NCBI GenBank assembly: GCA_016791385.1
Contig: JAEUMR010000027.1
Coordinates: 140,250-204,249 of the forward strand
Direction of reading: 5' to 3'
DNA length: 64,000 nt
Origin: Hyphomonadaceae bacterium
Lineage (GTDB): Bacteria; Pseudomonadota; Alphaproteobacteria; Caulobacterales; Aquidulcibacteraceae
The translations under genes and the position numbers were made by a program. Positions 18,598 to 29,197 of the stretch are shown one piece after another (position 1 is the first letter of the stretch; each line of letters starts with the position of its first letter). The notes under the pieces were generated by a model that searched no databases, was not told where the DNA came from, and worked only from the letters and a program-made list of their open reading frames with translations.

Positions 18598-18948
18598 TTG
18601 GCTCGCGTCACCGTTGAAGATTGCGTCGATAAGGTACCCAACCGGTTCTCGCTGGTTCTGCTGGCTGCGCACCGCGCCCGCAGCATTTCCTCGGGCGCCG
18701 AGCCGCTGGTCGACCGTGATCGGGATAAAGACCCGGTCGTGGCGCTGCGCGAGATCGCCGATTCCGCCGTCACCCCGGAGGAACTGCGCGACAGCTTCGT
18801 GATGTTGTTCCAGGACGTTCAGCCGGCCACGCAGGCCGAGGACGAGCAAGACCGCCTCGCCCTCGCCGCTCCGGTAGAGACCAGCGAAGAGGACGTGTTG
18901 CGCGCGCTCCAGCAGGAAGCCGAAGCTCAGCGCGACGAACGGTACTAA
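18598..18948 (+). CDS. rpoZ: RNA polymerase omega subunit
   Basis: 116 residues from TTG, supported by the GAGGAAG ribosome site 5 bases upstream and by the conserved N-terminus ARVTVEDC. Omega stabilises the beta' subunit and mediates ppGpp binding in many bacteria. The core ([18 protein letters not shown] and [11 protein letters not shown]) is conserved, followed by a long acidic tail usual in alphaproteobacteria. The ppGpp enzyme gene follows after 4 bases, a conserved functional neighbour. Confidence 0.97.
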   Translation: MARVTVEDCVDKVPNRFSLVLLAAHRARSISSGAEPLVDRDRDKDPVVALREIADSAVTPEELRDSFVMLFQDVQPATQAEDEQDRLALAAPVETSEEDVLRALQQEAEAQRDERY

Positions 18949-18952
18949 ACTC

Positions 18953-21190
18953 ATGTCCGGCGGTGACGGAGTCGCCGCCCAAGTCCCCGCCGGCCCCAAG
19001 AAGGCCGGCGCGGGAGACACGCCGCCGCGCTACTTGCGCCAGTTCGAACTGGTCGAGCGCGTCCGCGAATACGATCCGTCTGTCGATGAGAGCCTGATCA
19101 ACCGCGCGTACGTGTACGCGACGGTGAAGCACGGCAGCCAGAAGCGCCATTCGGGCGACCCGTATTTCGCCCATCCGATCCAGGTCGCAGGCATCCTGAC
19201 AGAGTACAAGCTCGATGCAGCGACCATCGTCGCGGGCCTCCTGCACGACACGATCGAAGACACCGAAGCGACGCGCGAGGAGATCGAACAGATGTTCGGC
19301 GACCAGGTCGCCGATCTGGTCGAAGGCGTCACCAAGCTCTCCAAGCTCGAAATACAGTCCGAGGAGAACAAGCAGGCGCAGAACCTGCAGAAATTCATCC
19401 TCGCCATGTCGCGTGACGTGCGCGTGCTGATCGTTAAGCTGGCCGACCGCCTGCACAACATGCGCACGCTCAAATTCGTGCCATCGAAGGATAAGCGCCG
19501 CCGCATCGCGACCGAGACGCTTGAAATCTACGGCCCGTTGGCGCGCCGCATTGGCATGGAGAAAATGGCGCGGGAGCTGGAAAACCTCGCCTTCCACGAA
19601 GCGTTCCCGGATGCCGAAAGCGCGATCCATGCGCGCCTAGAGCAGTTGCGCCAGGAGAAAGGCGCTAACGTCGCCATCATCATCCAGACCATCATGGAAG
19701 TGTTCGAGTTCGCCGGCATCGAGGCGCGCGTGTTCGGGCGCGAGAAGCAGCCGTATTCGATCTGGCGCAAACTGCAGCGCAAGAGCGTCGAGTTCTCCGA
19801 CCTCGCTGACGTCTATGCGTTCCGCGTGATCGTGCAGAACCCCGACGATTGCTATCGCGCGCTTGGCCTCATCCACCAGACGTGGCGCTGCGTGCCCGAT
19901 CAGGTGGAAGACTACATCTCCAATCCCAAGCCCAACGGCTACCGGTCGATCCACACCATCGTAATCGGTCCTGGAAACGTGCGCGTCGAAATCCAGATAC
20001 GCACCGAGGAGATGGATCAGATCGCCGAAAACGGCGTCGCCGCACACTGGCGCTACAAGAACGAATCCTACGGGTTCGACGAAGAGCTGGCGGCTTCCGC
20101 AGGTCTCGACGCGCGCGAGGCGACGCGCTCGCTGCTAGAAATCGCCGAGCACGGTGGCGACGCCAACGAATTCCTCGAGCACGCCAAGCTCGAAATGTAT
20201 CAGGATCACGTTTTCGCCTTCACGCCGAAGGGAACGCTGATCGCGCTGCCGCAAGGCGCGACGCCGCTCGATTTTGCCTATGCCGTGCACTCTGACATCG
20301 GCGACCGCTGCATTGGGGCCAAGATCAATGGCGACGAACGTCCGTTGCGCAGCGCGCTGCGCAACGGCGATGTTGTCGAAGTTATTATCGGCGACAAAGT
20401 CGCGCCGGTTCCGGGCTACGAGCAACTGACCAAGACGGGACGCGCCAAGTCCGCGCAGCGCAGATTGGAGCGCCAAGCCAAGCGCGAGGAATTTCTCCGT
20501 CTCGGCCGCGAATTGGTGAGTCACGCGCTCCACCGCTATGGCCACGAACTCGCCGATACGGTGTTGTTGCAGGCCGCGGAGCGCCTCGGTCGCAACAGCG
20601 AAGAGGAATTGTTCGTCGCGGTCGGTGAAGGCGCGATCAAAGCCAATGCGGTGGCGATCGCCGCCTTTCCAGGACTCGAAGAAAAGGTGCGGCGCGAAGA
20701 AGGCCGCAAGCCGATGGAGCGCGAAAAGGCAAAGCTTTACGTCCGCGGCGGCGATCTGACGCCGGGCGTGGCGCTCCACTTCGCCAATTGTTGCTCGCCG
20801 ATCCCGGGCGACCGGATCATCGGCGTGCAAATTCCGGGCAAAGGCGTCGTCATCCACACTATCGACTGCGATCAGCTGGCGGCGCTGGAGGACGACGAAA
20901 GCATCACCTGGGTCGATCTTGCCTGGACCACCACGGCGCTGAAGCGCACGCTTGCTGCGAGCCGCATCATCGCCACGGTCGAAAACAAGCGCGGCGTCTT
21001 GGCCGAGCTATGCCGCATCATTGCCGAGAACGAGGGCGACATCATCAATCTGCGCCTCGTCAATCGCACGACCGATTTCTTCGACATGGTGTTCGACATA
21101 GAAGTCGCCGATGCGCGCCACCTCACCAATATCGTCGCCGCCATGCGCACCAGCAAAGCGGTCAAAGAGGTTGAGCGGGTGAAGGGCTGA
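18953..21190 (+). CDS. rsh: Bifunctional (p)ppGpp synthetase/hydrolase
   Basis: 745 residues, the long RelA/SpoT form. Domains in order: HD hydrolase (LLHDTIEDT, His98-Asp99; [11 protein letters not shown]), synthetase with [11 protein letters not shown] near residue 330, TGS (about 415-475), helical/zinc-finger region with NCCSPIPGD, and a C-terminal ACT domain. It makes and degrades the stringent-response alarmone. Both active sites look intact, as expected for the single Rsh of alphaproteobacteria. pyrE starts on its stop codon (TGATG). Confidence 0.97.
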   Translation: MSGGDGVAAQVPAGPKKAGAGDTPPRYLRQFELVERVREYDPSVDESLINRAYVYATVKHGSQKRHSGDPYFAHPIQVAGILTEYKLDAATIVAGLLHDTIEDTEATREEIEQMFGDQVADLVEGVTKLSKLEIQSEENKQAQNLQKFILAMSRDVRVLIVKLADRLHNMRTLKFVPSKDKRRRIATETLEIYGPLARRIGMEKMARELENLAFHEAFPDAESAIHARLEQLRQEKGANVAIIIQTIMEVFEFAGIEARVFGREKQPYSIWRKLQRKSVEFSDLADVYAFRVIVQNPDDCYRALGLIHQTWRCVPDQVEDYISNPKPNGYRSIHTIVIGPGNVRVEIQIRTEEMDQIAENGVAAHWRYKNESYGFDEELAASAGLDAREATRSLLEIAEHGGDANEFLEHAKLEMYQDHVFAFTPKGTLIALPQGATPLDFAYAVHSDIGDRCIGAKINGDERPLRSALRNGDVVEVIIGDKVAPVPGYEQLTKTGRAKSAQRRLERQAKREEFLRLGRELVSHALHRYGHELADTVLLQAAERLGRNSEEELFVAVGEGAIKANAVAIAAFPGLEEKVRREEGRKPMEREKAKLYVRGGDLTPGVALHFANCCSPIPGDRIIGVQIPGKGVVIHTIDCDQLAALEDDESITWVDLAWTTTALKRTLAASRIIATVENKRGVLAELCRIIAENEGDIINLRLVNRTTDFFDMVFDIEVADARHLTNIVAAMRTSKAVKEVERVKG

Positions 21191-21810
21191 TGACGACGCC
21201 CGCCGCAGACAGTAAGAAGCGCCCCATGAATCAGGACCAAGTTCTCGATGAATTCCGCGCCGCAGGCGCGCTTCTGGAGGGGCACTTCATCCTCTCCTCC
21301 GGGCTTCATTCTCCCGTCTTCTTTCAGAAGAACGCCGTGTTCATGGATCCCGGCCGGACCGAGCGTTTGTGCAAGGCGCTGGCGGAGAAGGCGAAAGCGG
21401 CGTTCGGCAAGATTGATGTCGTGATCTCGCCTGCGGTCGGCGCGATCATTCCCGGCTACGAAACCGCCCGCCACCTCGGCGCCAAAGCGATGTTCGTGGA
21501 GCGCGAGGGCGGCGCGTTTCAATTGCGCCGCGGCTTCTCCATTCAGCCAGGCGAGCGCGTGCTGATGGTGGAAGATGTCGTCACCACCGGCCTCTCATCG
21601 CGCGAATGTCTTGACGCCATCCGCGGCCATCCCGGTGAACTCGTTGGCGCTGCGTGCATCATCGATCGTTCTGGCGGCAAGGCCGATATCGGCGCCACGT
21701 TGATCTCGCTCGCGCAAGTCTCCGCGCCGGCGTACCCGGCCGATCAGCTACCGCCCGAGCTGGCGGCGCTGCCGGCGATCAAGCCTGGATCGCGTGGGCT
21801 CGCGGCATGA
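21190..21810 (+). CDS. pyrE: Orotate phosphoribosyltransferase
   Basis: 206 residues. It converts orotate and PRPP to OMP in pyrimidine synthesis. Key parts are the N-terminal [26 protein letters not shown] with catalytic basic residues, and the PRPP-binding [18 protein letters not shown] at 21190 overlaps the rsh stop; an internal ATG at 21226 is also possible, since the first 12 residues are poorly conserved. pdxJ overlaps its stop (ATGA). Confidence 0.96.
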   Translation: MTTPAADSKKRPMNQDQVLDEFRAAGALLEGHFILSSGLHSPVFFQKNAVFMDPGRTERLCKALAEKAKAAFGKIDVVISPAVGAIIPGYETARHLGAKAMFVEREGGAFQLRRGFSIQPGERVLMVEDVVTTGLSSRECLDAIRGHPGELVGAACIIDRSGGKADIGATLISLAQVSAPAYPADQLPPELAALPAIKPGSRGLAA

Positions 21811-22577
21811 GCGGGCGCGTGCGCCTCGGCGTCAACATCGACCACGTCGCGACCATCCGGAACGCGCGCGGGGTGAGTTATCCTGATCCGATGCGCGCGG
21901 CGATTGTCGCGCTCGATGCCGGCGCCGACGGCATCACCGCGCACCTGCGCGAAGATCGCCGTCATATCTCCGATGCCGACATCGCGCGGCTTTCGGTGAT
22001 GCTGCGCGAGCGCGGCAAACCGTTAAACCTGGAGATGGCGGTCACCTCGGAGATGCTGGAGATCGCGCTCAAGCATCGGCCACCGGCTGTGTGCCTGGTG
22101 CCCGAGCGGCGCGAGGAGCGCACCACGGAGGGCGGGCTCGATGTCGCGGGCGGCCACAACTGGATCGCCCCGTTCGTGCAGAAGCTGCGCGACGGCGGCA
22201 GCAGGGTGTCGCTCTTCATCGGCGCGGACCCCCAGCAGATCGAAGCGGCGAGCCGCACCGGTGCTGAAGTGATTGAACTGCACACCGGCGCCTATTGCGA
22301 CGCCGCTCGCGACGGCGAGGCCGAGAAGGCGGCGGAGATCCTGGAGGCGCTGAAAGCCGCAGCGCGGCAGGCAGCGGCGCTGGGCCTGGAAGTCCATGCC
22401 GGTCACGGCATCGACTATGAGACCGTCGCCCCGATCGCGGCCATTCCGCAGGTGGCAGAGCTCAATATCGGCCACTTTCTGATCGGCGAAGCCATCTTCA
22501 CGGGGCTTGCTAGCGCCGTCACCGAAATGCGGCGGCGTATCGACGCCGCCCGCGCAGACGCTAGGCAGGGTCCATGA
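21807..22577 (+). CDS. pdxJ: Pyridoxine 5'-phosphate synthase
   Basis: 256 residues from the ATG that overlaps the pyrE stop (ATGA). The open frame begins 51 codons earlier, but this start gives the conserved N-terminus [17 protein letters not shown]. PdxJ condenses 3-amino-1-phosphohydroxyacetone with deoxyxylulose 5-phosphate. [25 protein letters not shown] and HAGHGIDYE are diagnostic. acpS follows with ATGA overlap, the same pair as in E. coli. Confidence 0.97.
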   Translation: MSGRVRLGVNIDHVATIRNARGVSYPDPMRAAIVALDAGADGITAHLREDRRHISDADIARLSVMLRERGKPLNLEMAVTSEMLEIALKHRPPAVCLVPERREERTTEGGLDVAGGHNWIAPFVQKLRDGGSRVSLFIGADPQQIEAASRTGAEVIELHTGAYCDAARDGEAEKAAEILEALKAAARQAAALGLEVHAGHGIDYETVAPIAAIPQVAELNIGHFLIGEAIFTGLASAVTEMRRRIDAARADARQGP

Positions 22578-22999
22578 TCCTCGGCATCGGTTCCGACATC
22601 ATCGACATCCGCCGCATCGAACAGACCCTCGAGCGTTTTGGGGAGCGGTTCATCTTGCGCGTCTATACTGAGGACGAGCGCCGCAGAGCGGACCGGCGGC
22701 CCCTGGAGCGTGCGGCGACCTTCGCCAAGCGTTTCGCGGCCAAGGAAGCGTGTTCCAAGGCGCTGGGTACAGGATTGAAACAAGGGGTTTTTTGGCGCGA
22801 CATGGGGGTCTCCAACCTGCCCACCGGCCAGCCGACGATCCGCCTGACGGGCGGGGCCGCGGCGCGCCTGGCCCTCATGACCCCGGACGGACACGCCCCC
22901 CACATCCATGTCACTTTGACCGATGATTTCCCGCTGGCTGTCGCGTACGTCATTATTTCGGCGGAGTTGATCCCAATGGGACGGGGAGCGGGCGTTTGA
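22574..22999 (+). CDS. acpS: Holo-[acyl-carrier-protein] synthase
   Basis: 141 residues. It transfers 4'-phosphopantetheine from CoA to acyl carrier protein. The [16 protein letters not shown]-terminus supplies the metal Asp, and [15 protein letters not shown] supplies the metal Glu. It overlaps pdxJ by 4 bases. A 100-base gap separates it from lepB. Confidence 0.96.
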   Translation: MILGIGSDIIDIRRIEQTLERFGERFILRVYTEDERRRADRRPLERAATFAKRFAAKEACSKALGTGLKQGVFWRDMGVSNLPTGQPTIRLTGGAAARLALMTPDGHAPHIHVTLTDDFPLAVAYVIISAELIPMGRGAGV

Positions 23000-23099
23000 G
23001 CAGGCTGACCTCGCGCTGGGGAAAACATTGGTGGGCGCCGGCCCGATCAGACACAAGCCGCCAGCTTAGCTGGCCGGCCGGGTCTATAGCGAGAAGCGC
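23000..23099 (+). promoter_or_regulatory. acpS-lepB spacer with dyad
   Basis: The spacer contains a 15-base near-perfect dyad, GCCAGCT-T-AGCTGGC, at 23060-23074, about 26 bases before the lepB start. It has no T-tract. It could be a regulator site or a weak RNA hairpin; nothing else is evident. Confidence 0.3.
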
Positions 23100-23864
23100 A
23101 TGAGCATGAGCACGACCGGGACTTCGACGCCTGCGATGAGCGTCTTCTGGGACAATGTGAAGACGATCCTCTACGCGCTCGCGCTAGCGATGGTGCTGCG
23201 CTTCACCATCGCCCAGCCGTTCCGCATTCCATCGGGCTCGATGCAGCCCACGCTCGAAGTCGGCGACTACATCGTCGTGACGAAATGGTCTTACGGCTAT
23301 GGCCGCTTCTCGTTCGCGCCGCTCGAAGGCCTGTTCCCGCATGGACGCCTGTTTGGCTCTGAACCGCATCGCGGCGACGTGGTGGTGTTCCGCCCCCCGC
23401 CGGAGCCGGATCGCGATTTCATCAAGCGCGTGATTGGCCTTCCGGGTGACCGCATCCAGATGATTGACGGCCTGCTGCACATCAATGGCCAGCCGGTGCA
23501 GCGTGAATCGCTCGGCATCGTGAACTTTGAAGACGAAGACGGTTTGATCGAGCCGATCCAGGCCTATCGCGAAACGCTTCCGGACGGGGGCAGTTACACT
23601 GTGTTCGACCGCACCCCGCGCGGCGAACTTGATAACACGCGCGTCTACGTCGTGCCCGAGGGGCACTATTTCATGATGGGTGACGACCGCGACAATTCAG
23701 CGGACAGCCGTGTGCCATCGGTGGTGGGGTATGTGCCGTTCGACAATCTGGTCGGCCCCGCACAATTCGTCGTCGTCTCGTTCGACAACACCACATCGCT
23801 GCTGCAGCCCTGGACCCTGTTCACTGGTTTCCGTGGATCGAGGTTCCTGAAGTCAGTGAATTGA
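23100..23864 (+). CDS. lepB: Signal peptidase I
   Basis: 254 residues with one N-terminal membrane anchor (about residues 18-38). The catalytic Ser47 lies in IPSGSMQPTL and Lys109 in DFIKRVIGLPGD; box E GDDRDNSADSR is complete. It cleaves signal peptides on the outer face of the inner membrane. A second ATG lies two codons inside (23106), and GAGAAG upstream could serve either. rnc starts in its stop codon, the classic lepB-rnc-era order. Confidence 0.97.
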   Translation: MSMSTTGTSTPAMSVFWDNVKTILYALALAMVLRFTIAQPFRIPSGSMQPTLEVGDYIVVTKWSYGYGRFSFAPLEGLFPHGRLFGSEPHRGDVVVFRPPPEPDRDFIKRVIGLPGDRIQMIDGLLHINGQPVQRESLGIVNFEDEDGLIEPIQAYRETLPDGGSYTVFDRTPRGELDNTRVYVVPEGHYFMMGDDRDNSADSRVPSVVGYVPFDNLVGPAQFVVVSFDNTTSLLQPWTLFTGFRGSRFLKSVN

Positions 23865-24562
23865 GCGGGCGCCGTAAGCCGCAGGATGCCCAACTGGCGG
23901 AGCTTGAGCAGCGTCTCGGCTACGCGTTCGGCGATCGCGCCTTGCTGCAGGAAGCGCTTACACACGCCAGCGTGCTCGATGGCTCGAAGAAGGGCCGCTC
24001 CTATGAGCGGCTGGAGTTCCTGGGCGATCGCGTGCTCGGCCTGATCGTGGCCGAACGGCTGTTTGCTGAGCATGATGGCCGCGACGAGGGTGAACTGGCG
24101 CCGCTGCTCAACGCGCTCGTAAATCGTCACGCCTGCGCCCGGGCGGCCCGGGCGGCGGGCCTCGGCGAGGTGGTGGCGCTTTCACCCTCGGAGGAGACAA
24201 GCGGGGGGCGCGGCAAAGAGGCTATCCTCGCCGACATCTGCGAATCCGTGATCGCGGCGCTATATCTGGATGGCGGCATCGAAGCGGCACGAGCGTTCGT
24301 GACCCGCTTCTGGGGCGATGCGTTCGACGATGTAAGCAGCGCCCCGCGCGACGCGAAGACGGTGCTGCAGGAATGGGTTGCGGCCCGGAGGAAGGGTTTG
24401 AGTTACGTGGTGGTTGAACGGACTGGTCCCGAGCACGCGCCGCACTTCGTGATCGAAGCGCACGTGGATGGCTTCGAGCCTATGCGCGGTGAGGGAAGCT
24501 CCAAACGCGAAGCGCAGCGCGCGGCCGCCGCTGCGTTTCTTGCCGCGCAGGGTGTGCAATGA
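23861..24562 (+). CDS. rnc: Ribonuclease III
   Basis: 233 residues from a TTG that overlaps the lepB stop (TTGA). The RNase III signature ERLEFLGDRVLGL holds catalytic acids, with a second set in LADICESVIAALYLDGG. A C-terminal dsRNA-binding domain ends GEGSSKREAQRAAAAAFL. It processes rRNA precursors and other double-stranded RNA. era overlaps its stop by 4 bases. Confidence 0.97.
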   Translation: MSGRRKPQDAQLAELEQRLGYAFGDRALLQEALTHASVLDGSKKGRSYERLEFLGDRVLGLIVAERLFAEHDGRDEGELAPLLNALVNRHACARAARAAGLGEVVALSPSEETSGGRGKEAILADICESVIAALYLDGGIEAARAFVTRFWGDAFDDVSSAPRDAKTVLQEWVAARRKGLSYVVVERTGPEHAPHFVIEAHVDGFEPMRGEGSSKREAQRAAAAAFLAAQGVQ

Positions 24563-25491
24563 GCGAACAACGTTGCGCTGTCGTCGCCGTTCTGGGCGCG
24601 CCCAATGCTGGCAAGTCGACGCTCGTGAACACGCTCGTCGGCGCCAAGGTCGCGGCGGTGACGCAAAAAGTGCAGACGACGCGTGCGCTGGTGCGCGGCA
24701 TCGTCATGCACGGAGACGTGCAGCTTGTGCTCATCGATACGCCCGGCGTGTTTGCGCCAAAGCGCCGGCTGGACCGCGCGATGGTCGCCGCCGCCTGGAG
24801 CGCGCTTGAGGGCGCCGACGCAATCCTCCACGTCGTGGACGCGGCGGCCCACGTGCCGGGTGGCAAGAAGAGCGGCGCCGATCTGCACTCGGTCGACGAT
24901 TCCGAACGCATCGCCGCGAAGCTGAAGGCGTTGGAGCTGCCCTCCATCCTGGTGCTCAACAAGGTTGATGCGGTCTCGCGGCCACACTTGCTCGCGATCA
25001 CCACCAAGCTGGTCGAGCAGGGCCTCTACACCGACGTGTTCATGGTCTCGGCCAAGTCTGGCGATGGCGTCCAAGATATCGCGCGCACACTGGCCGAGCG
25101 CGCCCCGGAGGGCCCGTGGCTCTTCCCGGAAGATCAAACCATGGATGCGCCTGCACGCGTGCTCGCCGCGGAGATCACCCGCGAGAAGGCGATGCTCCGC
25201 CTGCATGATGAATTGCCGTACGATCTGATCGTCGAAACGGACAGCTGGGAAGAGCGCAAGGACGGCTCGGCCCGGATCGAACAGACGATTTATGTTGCGC
25301 GAGAAAGTCAGCGCAAGATCGCCATCGGCGCCGGCGGCCAGACCATCAAGATCATCGGCGAACAGGCGCGCAAGGAAATGGAGGCTGCCTTCGATCGGCG
25401 CATCCACCTCTTCCTGTACGTCAAACTGCGCGAGGACTGGAGCGAAGAGCGCGCGATCTATCAGCGGCTCGGGCTCGATTACGAAGCTTAG
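24559..25491 (+). CDS. era: GTPase Era
   Basis: 310 residues. G motifs: GAPNAGKST (G1), the T in switch I, DTPG (G3) and NKVD (G4), followed by a KH RNA-binding domain with GAGGQTIKIIGEQARKEME. Era binds 16S rRNA near its 3' end during small-subunit assembly. An extra polar loop follows VVDAAAH (about residues 95-115), with GGKKSGADLHSVDD. It overlaps rnc by 4 bases, and recO follows after 3 bases. Confidence 0.97.
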   Translation: MSEQRCAVVAVLGAPNAGKSTLVNTLVGAKVAAVTQKVQTTRALVRGIVMHGDVQLVLIDTPGVFAPKRRLDRAMVAAAWSALEGADAILHVVDAAAHVPGGKKSGADLHSVDDSERIAAKLKALELPSILVLNKVDAVSRPHLLAITTKLVEQGLYTDVFMVSAKSGDGVQDIARTLAERAPEGPWLFPEDQTMDAPARVLAAEITREKAMLRLHDELPYDLIVETDSWEERKDGSARIEQTIYVARESQRKIAIGAGGQTIKIIGEQARKEMEAAFDRRIHLFLYVKLREDWSEERAIYQRLGLDYEA

Positions 25492-25494
25492 GCG

Positions 25495-26223
25495 ATGGAA
25501 TGGGTCGACAACGCTATCGTGCTCGGCGCGCGCCATTTCGGTGAAGGCAAGCTCGTCGCCGAGGTGTTTGCGCGCGAGCATGGGCGCTTCGGCGGCGTCG
25601 TGCATGCGGGGCGCAAGTCGCAGCCGATCTTGCAAGCCGGCAACGTCGTGCATACCGGCTGGAAGGCGCGCCTTTCTGAGCAGCTTGGCTTCTACAATCC
25701 GCTGGAGCTCATTGAACCGCACGCGACGCGCCTGCTCGACGATCCGATCGCGCTGGCAGGGCTTTCCTCGGCCGTCGCGCTCGTCCGCGGCGCGACGCCG
25801 GAGCGCCAGGCCTATCCCCAGCTTTACGACGCACTCATCGTCCTGATCGAAGCGATGCCGCACACCGATATTTGGCCCGCGCTCTACACCCGCTTTGAAC
25901 TGGGGTTGCTGTCTGCGCTTGGGTATGGCCTCGACCTCACGCGATGCGCGGTCACGGGCGAGACCGAGGGGTTGGCCTGGGTCAGCCCCCGCACCGGGCG
26001 CGCTGCGACCTATGAGGCAGGCGCGCCCCATGCCGACGTGTTGCTGCGTCTGCCGCGCTTCCTAGTCGATGCGGAAGCGCAATTAGAGAGCGGGGACGTT
26101 GCTGACGCCTTCGCGCTCGGCGGCTACTTCCTGGAGCGCCGCGTCTTCGACCACAAAGGCGAAGGCATGCCCGAAGCCCGCCGCCGGCTGATCGAGCGGT
26201 TGGGATTTGCAGGACGACTCTGA
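25495..26223 (+). CDS. recO: DNA repair protein RecO
   Basis: 242 residues. The N-terminal OB fold (VLGARHFGEGKLVAEVFAREHG) and the central LDLTRCAVTG...LAWVSPRTGRA segment are typical. RecO loads RecA onto SSB-coated single-stranded DNA with RecR. As in many alphaproteobacteria, no four-Cys zinc finger is present. It ends the acpS-lepB-rnc-era-recO run. Confidence 0.95.
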   Translation: MEWVDNAIVLGARHFGEGKLVAEVFAREHGRFGGVVHAGRKSQPILQAGNVVHTGWKARLSEQLGFYNPLELIEPHATRLLDDPIALAGLSSAVALVRGATPERQAYPQLYDALIVLIEAMPHTDIWPALYTRFELGLLSALGYGLDLTRCAVTGETEGLAWVSPRTGRAATYEAGAPHADVLLRLPRFLVDAEAQLESGDVADAFALGGYFLERRVFDHKGEGMPEARRRLIERLGFAGRL

Positions 26224-26267
26224 TTTAAGCGTGCCAGAACGCACGCGATCGTTTCGGAGAGCCAAGA

Positions 26268-28508
26268 ATGGCTGATGACGTCACCCGTTCGCCGGAGGAA
26301 GGCGGGCGCATTGTGGAGGAGCCGATCGGCGAGGCGCTGGCTAAGCGCTATCTCGCCTATGCGCTCTCCACCATCACCAGCCGCGCGCTGCCGGACGTTC
26401 GCGACGGGCTGAAGCCGGTGCATCGGCGCGTGCTCTACGCGATGAAGCGGCTCAATCTCACCGCCGACGCCGCGTTTCGTAAGAGCGCGAAGGTGGTCGG
26501 CGATGTGATGGGCGATTTCCATCCGCACGGCGACCAGGCGATCTATGATGCGATGGTCCGCCTCGCGCAGGACTTCAACGCACGTTATCCGCTGATCGAC
26601 GGACAAGGCAATTTCGGCAACATCGACGGCGATAACCCCGCCGCGATGCGGTACACGGAAAGCCGCCTCACCAAGGCGGCCGAGGCGCTGCTCGAAGGCA
26701 TCGACGAAGACGCCGTCGATTTCCGCCCCAGCTATGACGGCACCAAGGAAGAACCGGTGGTTCTTCCCGCGGCCTTCCCGAACCTACTCGCGAACGGCGC
26801 CTCAGGCATCGCCGTCGGCATGGCGACGAGCATTCCGCCGCACAACGCCGCCGAGCTGATCGACGCCTGCGTGCATCTGATCGACAATTCCAAGGCGACG
26901 ACCGAAGACCTGCTGCAATACGTCAAAGGTCCTGACTTCCCGACCGGGGGTCTCGTCGTCGAACCGCCTGAGAGCATCCGCGAAGCATACGAAACTGGCC
27001 GCGGCGGCTTCCGCGTGCGAGCGCGTTGGATCACCGAAGATCTCGGCCGTGGCATGTGGCGCATCGTTGTCACCGAGATTCCGTACCTCGTGCAGAAGAC
27101 CAAACTGGTCGAGCAACTCGCCGAGGTGATCGAGAACAAAAAGGCGCCGCTGCTGGGCGATGTGCGCGACGAAAGCGCCGAAGACATTCGCCTTGTGCTC
27201 GAACCGAAGGCGCGCACGGTCGAGCCAAACGTGCTGATGGAGAGCCTGTTCAAGCTGACGGCGCTCGAAACACGCATTCCGATCAACATGAACGTGCTCG
27301 ACGCGCAGGGCGCCCCGCGGGTGATGGGGCTCAAGGACGTACTGCGCGCGTTCCTAGATCACCGCCGCGACGTGCTGCAGCGGCGTACGACGTACCGTCT
27401 CGCCAAGATCGCTCAGCGCCTCGATGTGTTGGCGGGCCTCCTCATCGTTTATCTCAATCTTGACGAGGTGATCCGCATCATCCGCAATGAGGATGAGCCA
27501 AAGTCGAAGCTGATCTCGCGCTTCACGCTCAATGAGACGCAGGCCGAGGCGATCCTCAACACGCGGCTGCGCCAATTGCGCAAGCTCGAAGAAATGGAAA
27601 TCCGCCGCGAGGACGCCGCGTTGCGCGAGGAGCAGAAGGACCTGCAAGGCCTTCTCGAGGACACGCGTAAGCAATGGCGGCGCATCGCCGGCGAACTGAA
27701 AGAAACGCGCAAGCTGTTCGACCCGAAGACGGCCACGGGCCGCCGGCTCAGCGAACTCGGCGAAGCCGCTGCGGTGGCGACGGAGATCGACGTCGAAGCC
27801 TTCATCGTGCGCGAGCCGTTGACGGTGGTGCTTTCGGAGAAGGGCTGGATCCGCGCCCTCAAAGGTCACGGCGATCTCTCCAATCTGCAGTTCAAGGAAG
27901 GTGACGCGGCCCAGCACATCGTCCGCTGCGAGACCACCGACAAGCTGCTGCTGTTCGCCTCCGATGGCCGCGCCTTCACGCTCGATGCGCATAAGCTTCC
28001 CGGCGGCCGCGGCCACGGCGAGCCGGTGCGCCTATCGATCGAGTTGGGCGACATCGACGAAGCGGTCGCGCTGTTCAAGTACGAGGAAGGCGCAAAGCGC
28101 GTCGTCGCCAGCCACGAGGGCTACGGCTTCTTGATTGCCGAGAGCGAAATGGTGGCCTCCAAACGCTCGGGCAAGCAGATCCTCAACGGGCGCGCCATCG
28201 CCGCCGCCAAGGTGGAGGGCGATCAGGTCGCCGTGATCGGCGAACGCAAGAAGCTGTTGATCTTCCCGCTCGACGAACTGCCGGAGATGAACCGGGGCAA
28301 GGGCGTAAAGCTGCAAAGCTACCACGATCGCGGTCTGGCCGACGTGAAGGTGTTCGCCAAGGACGAGGGGCTCACCTGGGAAGACAGCGCTGGGCGCGTC
28401 CGCGCCGTGCCCGAGTGGAAGGAGTATCGCGGCAAGCGCGGCTCGGCGGGCAAGGTCGCGCCGAAGGGCTTCTCGCGCTCGGGGCGCTTCAGCGACGTGA
28501 TCGGCTAG
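26268..28508 (+). CDS. parC: DNA topoisomerase IV subunit A
   Basis: 746 residues. ParC with ParE decatenates daughter chromosomes. Catalytic Tyr129 is in MRYTESRL. There is no GyrA box, and the short C-terminal domain has degenerate blades, which separates it from the longer gyrA product in the same window. In the quinolone pocket the E. coli Ser80 and Glu84 positions are Gln90 and Asp94. A GAGAGCC ribosome site precedes the ATG. parE is not in the window. Confidence 0.97.
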   Translation: MADDVTRSPEEGGRIVEEPIGEALAKRYLAYALSTITSRALPDVRDGLKPVHRRVLYAMKRLNLTADAAFRKSAKVVGDVMGDFHPHGDQAIYDAMVRLAQDFNARYPLIDGQGNFGNIDGDNPAAMRYTESRLTKAAEALLEGIDEDAVDFRPSYDGTKEEPVVLPAAFPNLLANGASGIAVGMATSIPPHNAAELIDACVHLIDNSKATTEDLLQYVKGPDFPTGGLVVEPPESIREAYETGRGGFRVRARWITEDLGRGMWRIVVTEIPYLVQKTKLVEQLAEVIENKKAPLLGDVRDESAEDIRLVLEPKARTVEPNVLMESLFKLTALETRIPINMNVLDAQGAPRVMGLKDVLRAFLDHRRDVLQRRTTYRLAKIAQRLDVLAGLLIVYLNLDEVIRIIRNEDEPKSKLISRFTLNETQAEAILNTRLRQLRKLEEMEIRREDAALREEQKDLQGLLEDTRKQWRRIAGELKETRKLFDPKTATGRRLSELGEAAAVATEIDVEAFIVREPLTVVLSEKGWIRALKGHGDLSNLQFKEGDAAQHIVRCETTDKLLLFASDGRAFTLDAHKLPGGRGHGEPVRLSIELGDIDEAVALFKYEEGAKRVVASHEGYGFLIAESEMVASKRSGKQILNGRAIAAAKVEGDQVAVIGERKKLLIFPLDELPEMNRGKGVKLQSYHDRGLADVKVFAKDEGLTWEDSAGRVRAVPEWKEYRGKRGSAGKVAPKGFSRSGRFSDVIG

Positions 28509-28608
28509 GCGCGTACGCCCCAAGCACTTTCTGGCGCGACGGGTTCGGGGAGTTCCTATATTAACAGCGGAATGACTCGGACACGGGTCGCCGGAATAGG
28601 GAACGATA
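28509..28608 (+). promoter_or_regulatory. Likely promoter of the lemA-M48 pair
   Basis: A TATATT -10-like element lies at 28557-28562 in otherwise GC-rich DNA, about 46 bases before the lemA ATG. A good -35 at the right spacing is not visible. The ribosome site is AGGGAA just before the ATG. Confidence 0.4.
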
Positions 28609-29184
28609 ATGGGCCTCGGACTTATCCTGCTGATCGTCGCCGTCGTGCTCGTGGTGCTGCTGATCGGCATCTACAACCGGCTTGTCGCTCTGCGGCAGAA
28701 TTGCGGCCAAGCCTTCGCCGACATCGATGTGCAATTGCGCCAGCGGCACGACCTGATCCCGAACCTAGTCGAGACCGTGAAGGGCTACGCCGCGCACGAA
28801 AAGGGCACGCTCGAGGCTGTCATCCAGGCGCGCAACGCCGCCGTGAGCGCCGAAAAGACCGGCGATCCGAAAGCGATGGGCCAGGCCGAAGGCATGCTGG
28901 GCGCTGCGCTCGGACGCCTGATCGCGCTGTCGGAAGCCTATCCGGACCTCAAGGCCAACACGAATTTCCAACAGCTTCAGGCCGAGCTCTCCGACATCGA
29001 GAACAAGATCGCCGCCGCGCGCCGCTTCTTCAACAACGCCGTCGGCGAATACAACACTGCGCGGGAGCAATTCCCGGCAGTCTTGATCGCCGGTCCGTTC
29101 GGCTTCGGCCCGCGCGACTTCTTCAACCTGGGAGAAGAGAACCGCGCGACGATGGAGCAGGCGCCGCAGGTGAAGTTCAGCTAA
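28609..29184 (+). CDS. LemA family protein
   Basis: 191 residues: one N-terminal membrane helix (residues 3-21), then the LemA coiled helical domain beginning YNRLVALRQNCGQAFADIDVQLRQRHDLIPNL. LemA proteins are inner-membrane proteins with the bulk outside the cytoplasm; the molecular role is unknown. They are very often encoded, as here, next to an M48 metalloprotease, which follows after 13 bases. No odd features. Confidence 0.93.
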   Translation: MGLGLILLIVAVVLVVLLIGIYNRLVALRQNCGQAFADIDVQLRQRHDLIPNLVETVKGYAAHEKGTLEAVIQARNAAVSAEKTGDPKAMGQAEGMLGAALGRLIALSEAYPDLKANTNFQQLQAELSDIENKIAAARRFFNNAVGEYNTAREQFPAVLIAGPFGFGPRDFFNLGEENRATMEQAPQVKFS

Positions 29185-29197
29185 AGGCGCAACGCTC

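Noticed and set aside
24403-26031. Long minus-strand open frame (542 codons) across rnc, era and recO
   Set aside because: It lies fully opposite three well-supported genes, is Arg/His-rich without domains, and is typical of antisense frames in GC-rich DNA.
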